NCBI GenBank assembly: GCA_937958815.1
Contig: CALGMR010000002.1
Coordinates: forward strand, 62,001-126,000
Direction: 5' to 3'
From: an uncultured Rhizobiaceae group bacterium
Lineage (GTDB): Bacteria; Pseudomonadota; Alphaproteobacteria; Rhizobiales; Rhizobiaceae
Length of the DNA stretch: 64,000 bases
Of this stretch, positions 46,743 through 54,907 are shown piece by piece. Position 1 is the first letter of the stretch. Every line of letters begins with the position of its first letter. Below the pieces are notes generated by a model that saw only the letters and a program-made list of their open reading frames with translations, ran no database searches and was not told where the DNA came from. Both the position numbers and the translations under genes were made by a program.

Positions 46743-47387
46743 CTAACTCACAGCCACTTTGGCGGCCATGTCTGTGTTGAGGAGAGAGTGCAGGGCGACG
46801 CGGATGCTTGGGTTTTTCTGTTCCAGTTTTTGCAGTTCATCGCGCTCCCAATAAACATAATTTGGGATGCCAGACAGTTTGACCGTGGCGCTGGCGTCGC
46901 GCTTCAAGAAATAAGCCACTTCGCCAATGAATACGCCTGCCTCAAGGGTGAAACTGCGCCCTTGTTTTTCCACATCAACGGTGCCGCTCAAAACATAGTA
47001 GAGACGATCAACGGGGTCGTTTTCTTGGGTCAGGGTTGCTTCGCGATGGTCCCAATGGGCGATTTTCAACATGCGGCGGAATTCGCCGGGCGTCATCGTG
47101 TCAAAGCGCTCGCAAAGGCGTTTTTCAGCTCCTGTCATGTTGAAAGTGGTGCGTTGCAGCAAAATCTGGACAGTCACATATAAGTTGGCCGCGCCCAGAA
47201 CCAAACTCCAGAATATGGCATCCCATAGGGGGATTTCTGGAACGAAGTAATAGTAGCCGATGTAGAGAAGGGTTGCGATGAGAACGAGGATGCGCAGCAT
47301 CAATTGATCGCGCACCAAAAAAGCGATCACATATAACAAGCTGGCCATGTGAACCAGAACTGCTGCGTTGTTTAAGATGAAATCCAT
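46743..47387 (-). CDS. Popeye-like membrane cyclic-nucleotide-binding protein
   Basis: A 214-residue protein with three N-terminal membrane helices (residues about 7-80) and a cytoplasmic cyclic-nucleotide-binding-type domain (about 85-205, with DRLYYVLSGTVDVEKQGRSF and GVFIGEVAYFLKRDASATVK). This topology matches Popeye-domain proteins, which bind cAMP in animals and have bacterial relatives. The usual phosphate-binding cassette of CRP (GExGELAL) is altered to GVFIGEVAYF. No output domain is attached. The ATG at 47387 is preferred to a TTG two codons earlier. It is on the minus strand between rplA and rplJ. Confidence 0.78.
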   Translation of the reverse strand: MDFILNNAAVLVHMASLLYVIAFLVRDQLMLRILVLIATLLYIGYYYFVPEIPLWDAIFWSLVLGAANLYVTVQILLQRTTFNMTGAEKRLCERFDTMTPGEFRRMLKIAHWDHREATLTQENDPVDRLYYVLSGTVDVEKQGRSFTLEAGVFIGEVAYFLKRDASATVKLSGIPNYVYWERDELQKLEQKNPSIRVALHSLLNTDMAAKVAVS

Positions 47388-47588
47388 AGTCAAAATCGTC
47401 GATGTTTTCTCGCACAGCTAAGGTGCTTTGGGGTTTGTCTTGGGTCAAGTGATGTTTGAAGCGCTGCACATTGCAGGGTGCGAGCCTGTGAGCAGGCGCC
47501 TCTAGGCAAACGCTTGTGAAATGACCAAAAAGTGGAGAAAAAACAGCTTCCCCTTCGTAATCTGACAAATTGGCCCTATATTGACTTC

Positions 47589-48158
47589 ATGAATAGACGT
47601 CGATTTTTACAATCCGTGGCTGCAGTGTTTACGCTTCCTGCTTTGCCAGCCCTGTCATTTGGCTCTTCCGCGGCCGTGCCATCTGCGGCGGTTGCCGTGC
47701 CCACCCAAGCGCGATTTTGGGCGATTTACATGAGCGGTTTGCACGGCGAATGCCCGCCACATGCGTTGCAAACGCTGCTCAACATTCCTGCTTCTGAAGC
47801 AAATACATATGTCACGCAATTGGTGGCAGAAGGCGTCATAAAACCCAACCCATTGCTGCAACGGTCTGTTTCCAAACTTATCAAATCAGATGATGACAGT
47901 TTGTTGGGCAAGGTGAAAAAACGCCTCGAAATGAAATCCGAGGCACAACAGCGAGAGCCGGAATTGGTCGAGCCTGCTGGTGACGTTGAATGGGTGGAAG
48001 CGGAAGCTGAAGATGAGGCGGTTGAAGAGGTATCAGAAGAGACGTCAGACATTGAATTGAGCGCAGTGGTGTATGACGATGAATTTGAAACCGATTTGCT
48101 CGATGAGGAACCTCTGGAATTGGATGAAGCAGAACCCCAAAATCTGAATTCGTCCTGA
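47589..48158 (+). CDS. Tat-signal protein with acidic C-terminus
   Basis: A 189-residue protein of unknown function. The ATG at 47589 gives a twin-arginine signal (MNRRRFLQSVAAVFTLPALP), the motif RRRFLQ followed by a hydrophobic stretch, so it is a likely substrate of the TatABC encoded at 36-38 kb. The mature middle, ARFWAIYMSGLHGECPPHAL and ASEANTYVTQLVAEGVIKPN, looks helical; the last 70 residues are very acidic. The longer frame upstream adds non-signal residues and is rejected. No strong ribosome site is seen. Confidence 0.7.
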   Translation: MNRRRFLQSVAAVFTLPALPALSFGSSAAVPSAAVAVPTQARFWAIYMSGLHGECPPHALQTLLNIPASEANTYVTQLVAEGVIKPNPLLQRSVSKLIKSDDDSLLGKVKKRLEMKSEAQQREPELVEPAGDVEWVEAEAEDEAVEEVSEETSDIELSAVVYDDEFETDLLDEEPLELDEAEPQNLNSS

Positions 48159-48794
48159 CACTATAGAAGCAAAACTCAGTTCCTGACTTGAGGATTTTGC
48201 GGGAAGAGCTTACGCAGAATGTTGGCTACATAATTTGTCAAATAAGTGTTTTGCCGGAACATTGCCAATGTGATTATTTATCAATTGCCAAAAAATCCAG
48301 AGTGCGTTGCCACAAGTTGATTGTCCTTTTTGAATGGAGCTGTTTGAAGTAGTGTCTGAGTGGTTGGTTGCAACAACGGCGATTCCATGTTCAGCATTAT
48401 GGGCTGTCAACCAAGCGGTTTGAATGCGTTTTCAACCGATCCGTTGGGCCGAAAAGCCAATGGGTGTTTTCTCTTTATAAATTTTTGTATTGAGGCGAAT
48501 TTCAAAGTTAGCAAATACGGCATGTCTGCCCGTGATATTCGTAGCACTCGATTGTTCAGTTGGATGCCATATCTGCAGTTCGATTTAAACAAACGGCGAT
48601 GGCCGAAATTTGGGCGTCTATCCCCAAAAGGGAAATCTCTTATCAATTTGTTAAAGATAAGTTAATTCGGTGTTGGCTGTGTCAAAAAAGAGACAGGCAT
48701 TTTGCCTTGTTATGCTAAAAGAATCGAGAATACCTATAAATATCAATAATTTACGCAACGTAAGTTTTTGGGGTTGATAAAACGGAGAAGATAG
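48159..48794 (+). other. Long intergenic region upstream of the outer-membrane barrel gene
   Basis: A 636-base stretch with no convincing gene. The 101-codon frame at 48360-48665 has no ribosome site or family look. The region is A+T-richer than its neighbours and contains a CtrA-type box near its end. It may be a long control region or a decayed gene. Confidence 0.5.
48651..48665. promoter_or_regulatory. CtrA-type box upstream of the outer-membrane barrel gene
   Basis: TTAA-N7-TTAA, 130 bases before the ATG at 48795. The surroundings are A+T-rich, so chance is more likely here than at the other two boxes. Confidence 0.35.
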
Positions 48795-49754
48795 ATGTTC
48801 TTGAAGAAAACTTTAAGAGGAGGCATTGTTGGGCTTACGTCTATCGTCGCGATGCTTCATGCGAGCACAGCGTTAACTGCTGATTTGACACCAGACGCTC
48901 CAGAGCGGCTTCCTGCTGTGTCGGGTATTAACGGCAAGCTGGATTTTAGTTACCTATATTTGGACGTTGACGCGCCGGTTGGCGTGCCGGTCGACAGTGT
49001 TGATGGTGGCCTTGCGGTAGGTTCGATCACATTCCCCATTAAGGAACGTTTTGGTTTGCAGATTGATGCAGGTTTTGGTCGTTTTGATGCAGGCTCTACT
49101 GTTGGAGATATTGATTCATACGGGATTGGTGCACACTTGTTTACGCGCGATCCTGAAGTTGGTTTGTTTGGGTTTTACGCACACTATCTGAAAACAGATT
49201 TTGGACCATTAGAGCTCGACTCCACGAAGTTTGGTGTAGAAGCGGAATGGTATGTCAATAATGTGACATTGGAAGGTTTCGCTGGTGTGGATCATATCGA
49301 TTCAGACACCAATGATGAAACATACGCCAACTTGGATTTCACGGCTGCTTACTATGTGAACGACAACATTAGAGTAGAAGCTGGTGTCCTTCACCAATTT
49401 GACACAACGCTTGGAAGTGTTGGATTTGAAGCTGCATTGCCCGCTTTTGAAAACAATACATCAATTTATGCCAATGCCGAATTTGCTGATGGTGAGACAA
49501 GCGCCCGCGCAGGTATTCGGATTTACTTCGGTGGAGGCAACAAATCTCTTAAAGATCGTCATCGTCAGGACGATCCAAAGGAACGCCTTGTTAATTTCAA
49601 TGGCTTGAATTTGGCTGATTTTGTACCAGAAGAACCTCAAGGGATTAGTAGGGAAGAACTCGGCGGACCGACAGTTGGTGGGCCAGTATTCGGTCTGGGA
49701 CCTAGCTGTGGTGAATTCCGTTGTTATTTAATGGCTCTTCAAAGCAGTTTGTAA
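48795..49754 (+). CDS. Outer-membrane beta-barrel-like protein
   Basis: A 319-residue exported protein with a signal peptide ending near ALTAD. Residues about 45-255 show alternating-residue beta-strands (GKLDFSYLYLDVD, FGLQIDAGFGRFDAG, TSARAGIRIYFGGG), consistent with a small barrel. A charged and then Gly/Pro-rich C-terminal region of about 65 residues with two Cys follows the last strand, which is unusual for a barrel. GGAGA lies before the ATG. Function is unknown. Confidence 0.75.
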   Translation: MFLKKTLRGGIVGLTSIVAMLHASTALTADLTPDAPERLPAVSGINGKLDFSYLYLDVDAPVGVPVDSVDGGLAVGSITFPIKERFGLQIDAGFGRFDAGSTVGDIDSYGIGAHLFTRDPEVGLFGFYAHYLKTDFGPLELDSTKFGVEAEWYVNNVTLEGFAGVDHIDSDTNDETYANLDFTAAYYVNDNIRVEAGVLHQFDTTLGSVGFEAALPAFENNTSIYANAEFADGETSARAGIRIYFGGGNKSLKDRHRQDDPKERLVNFNGLNLADFVPEEPQGISREELGGPTVGGPVFGLGPSCGEFRCYLMALQSSL

Positions 49755-49781
49755 TTTAGTTTGTTGACGGTCCGTTGATTG

Positions 49782-51098
49782 TCAGAAGCTCTCTCTGACC
49801 GCTTCTTGAAGTTTTCCGGAGGCGGTCAGCACCATTTTTTTCTGCCTGCTAAATTCAATTGTTAGAGGGCGATTGAAATAGGTCTGTAGTTCTGTTCTAA
49901 GCCTGTCAAAATCCAGGTGTTCGTTTGGTGTTTGACTCACAAAGCGAACAGTGAGTTCTTCAGGGCCCGTCTGCGCAATTTGCCATTGCTGGGCAGGGAA
50001 AAATTCGTGGTATTTTGCCAACGAGACTAATCCTAGTACACTTGTTCCGTCAGAGAATTTGAAGAGATTTCGCTCGCGTCCAACTGTAAGTTTGAGCACA
50101 GGCAAAGAACTTCCGCATGAACACCCGTTGGACAGTGCCCCTCGGTCCCCAATGTCATAGCGTATCAGCAACATTGCCCAATTGATTGTAGACGTAATAA
50201 CAATCCGCCCCGTCTCGTGTTCAGTGCAGGGGGTTCCATCGTCTCTTAGAGTTTCCACGTATAAGGCTTCGCTGTTAATGTGCAGATGACCGTCTGCACA
50301 AGGCATGGCAATGGATCCAACTTCACTTGCGGAATAATGATCAATTGCATCGCAGCCAAACGCGCTTTGAGCTAGTTTTCTATGGCTGGGTTGCAATAAC
50401 TCTCCCAAACAAAGGACGCCAGCAATATCAATGTTGGGAAAATGTTCTCCATGGGTCAGCATTTCTAGTCCAAGGCCACCCAAATTGCTCGGTTGGGTGT
50501 TGAGGTAACAGGGACCTTGGCGGTTGAGGAACTCCAACTGTTTTTCCAGTGCGACCGGTTGTCTAAGCCGAATCTGATGTCCAGAGGCTGTCGGAAACAC
50601 AAAATCTGAAATCCAAGTTGTCGAAGAAGTATGGCCGTCAGGATATTCTCCGACTTGGTCGCCAATTATTGACACCAGTTTTCGGGTGCCATCGAATTTC
50701 ATTCGTGCAAAAAAGCGGTTTTGCAAGGCCCCTTGCATTAAACCGACAAGCAGCGTTGATTTTACCAATATCGACATGCCCGAAGTGCCTGATGTTCCAC
50801 CAAAAATGGATTGGCCGTGTCCCTTTGGGATGTCGACACTCAGGATTTCGTCGAAATTGTTTTGAATGTCTGCTCGGGTTAGAACTGGAATATCATTCCA
50901 TATGTCAAGAGTAATTTTGGATGGATTATCTTTGAATTTCTGCAATCGATCTTTGTAGAAACTTGTGGTGTTTGCGGCGTGAATGAGTGTGCTTAATCGC
51001 TGTCCGTCACAATAGACTTTGAGATCTTCATGTGGAAGTTTTTCGGAGTCCATCAAACTCCGATACATAATTTCACTGACGCTCTTTGGACTTTCCAT
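49782..51098 (-). CDS. PaaK/CapK-type adenylate-forming enzyme
   Basis: A 438-residue member of the phenylacetate-CoA ligase-like AMP-forming superfamily. Motifs in order are the P-loop GGTSGTSGMS, HYSASEVGSIAMPCADGHLH, GRIVITSTINWAMLLIRYDI with GDRG, CSCGSSLPVLKLTVGRERNL and a late TASGKLQ with the expected Lys. It would activate a carboxylate as acyl-AMP, perhaps passing it to CoA or a sugar or amine. No thioesterase, carrier or pathway gene is beside it. It stands on the minus strand directly before the rplJ leader. Confidence 0.87.
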   Translation of the reverse strand: MESPKSVSEIMYRSLMDSEKLPHEDLKVYCDGQRLSTLIHAANTTSFYKDRLQKFKDNPSKITLDIWNDIPVLTRADIQNNFDEILSVDIPKGHGQSIFGGTSGTSGMSILVKSTLLVGLMQGALQNRFFARMKFDGTRKLVSIIGDQVGEYPDGHTSSTTWISDFVFPTASGHQIRLRQPVALEKQLEFLNRQGPCYLNTQPSNLGGLGLEMLTHGEHFPNIDIAGVLCLGELLQPSHRKLAQSAFGCDAIDHYSASEVGSIAMPCADGHLHINSEALYVETLRDDGTPCTEHETGRIVITSTINWAMLLIRYDIGDRGALSNGCSCGSSLPVLKLTVGRERNLFKFSDGTSVLGLVSLAKYHEFFPAQQWQIAQTGPEELTVRFVSQTPNEHLDFDRLRTELQTYFNRPLTIEFSRQKKMVLTASGKLQEAVRESF

Positions 51099-51224
51099 GT
51101 TATTTCCAAATCAGATTTGTTGAGCTCAAATTGTATTCCATTTTTAAATGTTCGAACATTGTGTGTCTGTTAAACTTTGCCTTTAAAACGCATTTGTTTT
51201 GATCTCATCTGACTCCATTTCCCC

Positions 51225-51253
51225 TTGCAATCCTGCGTCACCTCTGCCATATC
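51225..51253 (+). promoter_or_regulatory. Candidate promoter of rplJL
   Basis: TTGCAA (51225-51230), a 17-base spacer and CATATC (51248-51253) upstream of the rplJ leader. An own promoter is expected because the upstream neighbour is on the other strand. Confidence 0.4.
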
Positions 51254-51269
51254 CCGCGCGTGTATTTTG

Positions 51270-51400
51270 GTACACGCCTGTCCAAGACTGCTGGTGGGGC
51301 TTTGGCCTCTTAATATTTGCCCGCACAGACGGTGAGAACAGTTTCAGCCGGAAACGGCTTGTTCGAACGGATTTGCCTCAAAAACTGTAAAGTTGGCGAG
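51270..51400 (+). ncRNA. Candidate L10 leader (ribosomal autoregulation element)
   Basis: The untranslated leader of rplJ contains CCAAGACTGCTGGTGGGG followed by a bulged hairpin: GAACA (51336-51340), a 5-base bulge, AGCCG-GAAA-CGGCT, then TGTTC (51360-51364). In known bacteria the L10-L12 complex binds such a leader and represses rplJL. Boundaries are approximate. Confidence 0.5.
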
Positions 51401-51509
51401 GGGGCAGGATTAAGCTGTTGCTCTTTTCCATTTGGAAGATGGCAGCAAAATTGAACCGCCCCCCGATTTCGCACGTTCGTGTGTGCGGGAGGTAAACTGG
51501 AGAGACAAA

Positions 51510-52025
51510 TTGGAAAGAGCGGAAAAACGCGAATTTGTTGCTGAGATGAAAGATACGCTTTCGGGCGCTGGTTCTATCGTCGTGGCACAATATACTGGTT
51601 TGACAGTGGCAGAGATGACGGAATTCCGTGCATCTATGCGTGCAGCTGGCGGAACAGTAAAAGTTGCGAAGAACCGCCTGGTCAAGCTTGCTCTTGAGGG
51701 CTCAGAAGCCGAATCCATGTCAGAATATCTGACTGGTCCAACACTTCTTGCATATGCAGAAGATCCTGTTGCGGCTCCTAAGGCGGCCAGTGACTTCGCT
51801 AAGAAAAACGAAAAGCTCGTTGTTCTCGGCGGTGCTATGGGCGCAACTGCACTCGATCCCAACGGCGTGAAAGCACTTGCTTCCTTGCCATCATTGGATG
51901 AACTGCGCGGTAAGTTGATCGGTATGATCACAACACCAGCACAGCGCATCGCAATGGTCACCAAAGCCCCAGCGGGTCAGGTGGCACGGGTTATCGGCGC
52001 ATATTCCTCAAAAGAAGCTGCATAA
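51510..52025 (+). CDS. rplJ: 50S ribosomal protein L10
   Basis: A 171-residue L10, base of the L7/L12 stalk. The TTG at 51510 gives (M)[20 protein letters not shown], the usual family start, with GGAG 7 bases upstream; the longer frame from 51432 is leader sequence. [15 protein letters not shown] and [15 protein letters not shown] are typical. The leader probably carries its own repressor site. rplL follows after 69 bases. Confidence 0.95.
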   Translation: MERAEKREFVAEMKDTLSGAGSIVVAQYTGLTVAEMTEFRASMRAAGGTVKVAKNRLVKLALEGSEAESMSEYLTGPTLLAYAEDPVAAPKAASDFAKKNEKLVVLGGAMGATALDPNGVKALASLPSLDELRGKLIGMITTPAQRIAMVTKAPAGQVARVIGAYSSKEAA

Positions 52026-52094
52026 GGCGACTTCAAACAAACCAATTTCAATATTCTCAAACACAACGTTTGAACCTATCTAAGGATTACTATC

Positions 52095-52466
52095 ATGGCT
52101 GATCTTCAAAAGATCGTAGACGACCTTTCTGCATTGACTGTTATGGAAGCTGCTGAGCTTTCCAAAATGTTGGAAGACCATTGGGGCGTTTCTGCTGCTG
52201 CTCCTGTTGCTGTTGCTGCTGCTGGCGGCGCACCTGCTGAAGCTGCTGAAGAAAAAGACGAATTTGACGTTGTTCTTACCGCTGCTGGCGACAAGAAAAT
52301 CAACGTGATTAAAGAAGTTCGCGGCATCACAGGTCTTGGCCTGAAAGAAGCTAAAGACCTCGTTGAAGGCGCTCCTAAGCCTGTTAAAGAAGGTATTTCT
52401 AAAGGCGAAGCTGAAGAAATCAAAAAGCAGCTTGAAGAAGCTGGTGCAACTGTCGAACTCAAGTAG
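52095..52466 (+). CDS. rplL: 50S ribosomal protein L7/L12
   Basis: A 123-residue stalk protein. The N-terminal dimerisation helices ([20 protein letters not shown]), a short Ala/Gly hinge and the C-terminal factor-binding domain ([40 protein letters not shown]) are complete. AAGGA precedes the ATG. A strong terminator follows, so rpoBC is at least partly separate. Confidence 0.98.
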   Translation: MADLQKIVDDLSALTVMEAAELSKMLEDHWGVSAAAPVAVAAAGGAPAEAAEEKDEFDVVLTAAGDKKINVIKEVRGITGLGLKEAKDLVEGAPKPVKEGISKGEAEEIKKQLEEAGATVELK

Positions 52467-52506
52467 TTCAACAGCCGGGCGGCTAAGCCGCTTGCATGAT
52501 TTTTTA

Positions 52507-52536
52507 AAAGCCCCGGTGGAAACGCCGGGGCTTTTT
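52507..52536 (+). terminator. Rho-independent terminator of rplJL
   Basis: A 12-bp stem (52507-52518 with 52523-52534) around GAAA with a T run. The left arm and loop are identical to the rplA terminator, and the right arm differs at two bases. Confidence 0.92.
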
Positions 52537-52612
52537 GTTTTCAAATCTCAAGCGGAGCGGGGTTAGGAGATAATTTATAGGTTTGTTGGAAGTTAGCTCA
52601 AACAGCAGCTCA

Positions 52613-54601
52613 ATGAGGCGAACCGTGAACACCGCGCAACAATTGGTTTCCCAACTGAATCCGCAAGCCTTGAAACAAGCGCACGATATGTGTGCATTCA
52701 TGCATGAGTCTGACATTGGAATGGCGGTCTATAATGAGGACTTTGTCCTCTTAGCCTCCAACCCAGCTTTTCGCGCGTGTTACGAATTGGAACCTGGCAC
52801 GGCAACGTCCGGCACGCCGCTATTGTCGATAGCTTGGGCGATGCATCGCAATGAAGTTGGTGATTTCGATACACTCAGGAAACGGGTTGATGCCGACATT
52901 GAGCGTCTTTGCAAAAATGGACAACTGAAACTAAACGCCAAGAATGCACGCGGCGACCACTTAAAGATTTCGCGGTTTATCAAACCGTCCGGATTGGTGG
53001 TTGAGACAGTGGAGCGCCTGGACGTCATTCACGAGCCGAGCGTTGATGCAGCTGAGAAATCTTCGGCGAGCTACAATCTGGAACATCAGAAGTTGATGAC
53101 GGCTTTGGACAACATGTCTGACGGTCTTGCCATTTATGATCCCAATGGAATTATGGTTGCGGTCAATCAGCGTTGCCTTGAATTCCAGTCCTATATTGCA
53201 GATGAATTGTATGTGGGCGCGCGCCATGAAGACATTATTCGTGCGGTTTTCAAGTCGGGCAAGGTTGCCACTGGCAGAATGACGGAAGACGATTTTGTGG
53301 AATATGCGCAGCGCGAATTGCAAGCCCCGACTTCTGAAACGCTTGATCAAATGAATGATGGGCGCTGGTTGCGCTTTTCAGGGCGCAAGCTGGATGATGG
53401 AAGCACTGTGTTTATGCAGTCTGATGTCACCGAACTTGTGAAAGCGCAGGAAGAACAAACACGCATTGCAAACAAACGTGCCGAAGAAAACGAGCGTAAT
53501 GAATTTGCCTTCGAAAATATGTATGCCGGTTTGGCAATGTTTGACGAAGACGAAAAATTGATCTTCTGCAACAGCAATTACCAAACAATGCTGAAGCTCG
53601 ATAAGGAGGATGTGAAGGAGGGGACGCTCCGAGAGGACATCATCAATTGCGCCATTAAAAAGGGAACTTTTTCGCAGCAACATAAAGAGCAGACGCTGAA
53701 AACTTATAAAGACAGCGTGGGCAGCGATGAATTGAAACGTCTGAAATATTATATGTCGGACGGTAGTGTATATGTTTCCCGCTATCGACCATTACCGGGT
53801 GGCGGTGCAATTGTTCTTGCGCTTGAAGTGACAAAGGAAGAGCGGGCCATGGAATTGGCAGCAAAGAGCAACCGCAAGCTCAAACGCTCCAATGAAGAAT
53901 TGCAAAATTTTGCCTATGTTGCCTCTCACGATTTGCAAGAACCTTTGCGTAAAATCGAAGCGTTTGGCGACCGTTTGCTCAAGAAATATAATGATTTGTT
54001 GCCGGAAGATGGTCAAATGTACATGGACCGTATTCAAAATGCATCCGGTCGCATGCGGCAGCTCATCAACGACCTGTTGACCTTCTCGCGTGTGACGTCC
54101 AATGCGAAAGAGTTCGAGCTTGTTGATCTCAACGAGGTTTTGAGTGGTGTTGAATCTGACATTGAAATGCGTCTTGCAGACAATAATGGGTCTATTGAGA
54201 GCGAAAAGCTGCCCACTATTGATGCTGACCCATTGCAGATGCGCCAATTGTTTCAAAACTTGCTGAGCAACTCACTCAAATTTGCCAAAGAGGGTGTGGC
54301 ACCTGTGGTCACAATTTCTCATAAAGTTATTGAGCGGCATATGGGGGCAGACAATCTGTTGGAATTGCGCTTTGCCGACAACGGCATAGGGTTCGACAAC
54401 CGTTACAAAGATCAGATTTTTGCTATCTTCCAACGTCTTCATGGCCGTCTGGAATATGAGGGCACGGGCATTGGATTGTCCACTTGCCGCAAAATTATCG
54501 AGCGCCATAACGGAACGATCGATGCTGATGGCAAAGAAGGAGAGGGCGCGACCTTTATCGTTCACTTGCCGTTTAAACAGAGTGCCGATCTTGACGATTA
54601 A
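52613..54601 (+). CDS. PAS-domain sensor histidine kinase
   Basis: A 662-residue cytoplasmic kinase. Three PAS-like domains (DIGMAVYNEDFVLLASNPAF; MSDGLAIYDPNGIMVAVNQR; MYAGLAMFDEDEKLIFCNSN) precede a HisKA dimerisation domain with the H-box FAYVASHDLQEPLRK (His439) and a HATPase with N, G1 and G2 boxes (NLLSNSLKFA, FADNGIGFD, GTGIGLSTCRKI). There is no membrane segment or receiver. The H-box type is that of phytochrome-like kinases. The start is uncertain: ATG 52613, or GTG 52625, which has GAGG 6 bases upstream. It sits between rplL and rpoB, with no response regulator nearby. Confidence 0.93.
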   Translation: MRRTVNTAQQLVSQLNPQALKQAHDMCAFMHESDIGMAVYNEDFVLLASNPAFRACYELEPGTATSGTPLLSIAWAMHRNEVGDFDTLRKRVDADIERLCKNGQLKLNAKNARGDHLKISRFIKPSGLVVETVERLDVIHEPSVDAAEKSSASYNLEHQKLMTALDNMSDGLAIYDPNGIMVAVNQRCLEFQSYIADELYVGARHEDIIRAVFKSGKVATGRMTEDDFVEYAQRELQAPTSETLDQMNDGRWLRFSGRKLDDGSTVFMQSDVTELVKAQEEQTRIANKRAEENERNEFAFENMYAGLAMFDEDEKLIFCNSNYQTMLKLDKEDVKEGTLREDIINCAIKKGTFSQQHKEQTLKTYKDSVGSDELKRLKYYMSDGSVYVSRYRPLPGGGAIVLALEVTKEERAMELAAKSNRKLKRSNEELQNFAYVASHDLQEPLRKIEAFGDRLLKKYNDLLPEDGQMYMDRIQNASGRMRQLINDLLTFSRVTSNAKEFELVDLNEVLSGVESDIEMRLADNNGSIESEKLPTIDADPLQMRQLFQNLLSNSLKFAKEGVAPVVTISHKVIERHMGADNLLELRFADNGIGFDNRYKDQIFAIFQRLHGRLEYEGTGIGLSTCRKIIERHNGTIDADGKEGEGATFIVHLPFKQSADLDD

Positions 54602-54907
54602 GGTCTTGGGCCTTTGAAGCCGTCATTATGGTAATTTCCGCCTCTTTCGTGACCTGCAAAAGTCGTGAGAGGGGTACTTGTAATTGTGCTCCAAACTCAG
54701 TATCTACTCGCTAACGACTCAACATCCTGTTGGATTGGCGAGTGTCCTGAAAGTCCGATTGAATAGGTCTTTTTGGCGACTTGTCTAAAATCAACAGTCT
54801 ATACGCAGCGTCCGTGCCGTTCTTTTTGTGAGAAAAGAGCTGGTGCGTAGCGCTGTTTTTGCATGTGCGGTTCTTGTGAACTGCGAATAAGAAAACGAGG
54901 AAACTCC
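54602..54907 (+). promoter_or_regulatory. rpoB leader region with a two-part hairpin
   Basis: A 306-base gap without a gene. ACTCGC (54706-54711) pairs with GCGAGT (54738-54743), and CAACA (54720-54724) with TGTTG (54728-54732) inside it. No T tract follows. It may be a leader structure of rpoBC or the 3' end of the kinase transcript. Confidence 0.4.

Noticed and set aside
46407..47183. 258-codon plus-strand frame over the Popeye-like gene
   Set aside because: Overlaps two better-supported genes in other frames and lacks a ribosome site.
48360..48665. 101-codon frame in the long gap before the barrel gene
   Set aside because: No Shine-Dalgarno and no domain resemblance; treated as empty sequence with low certainty.
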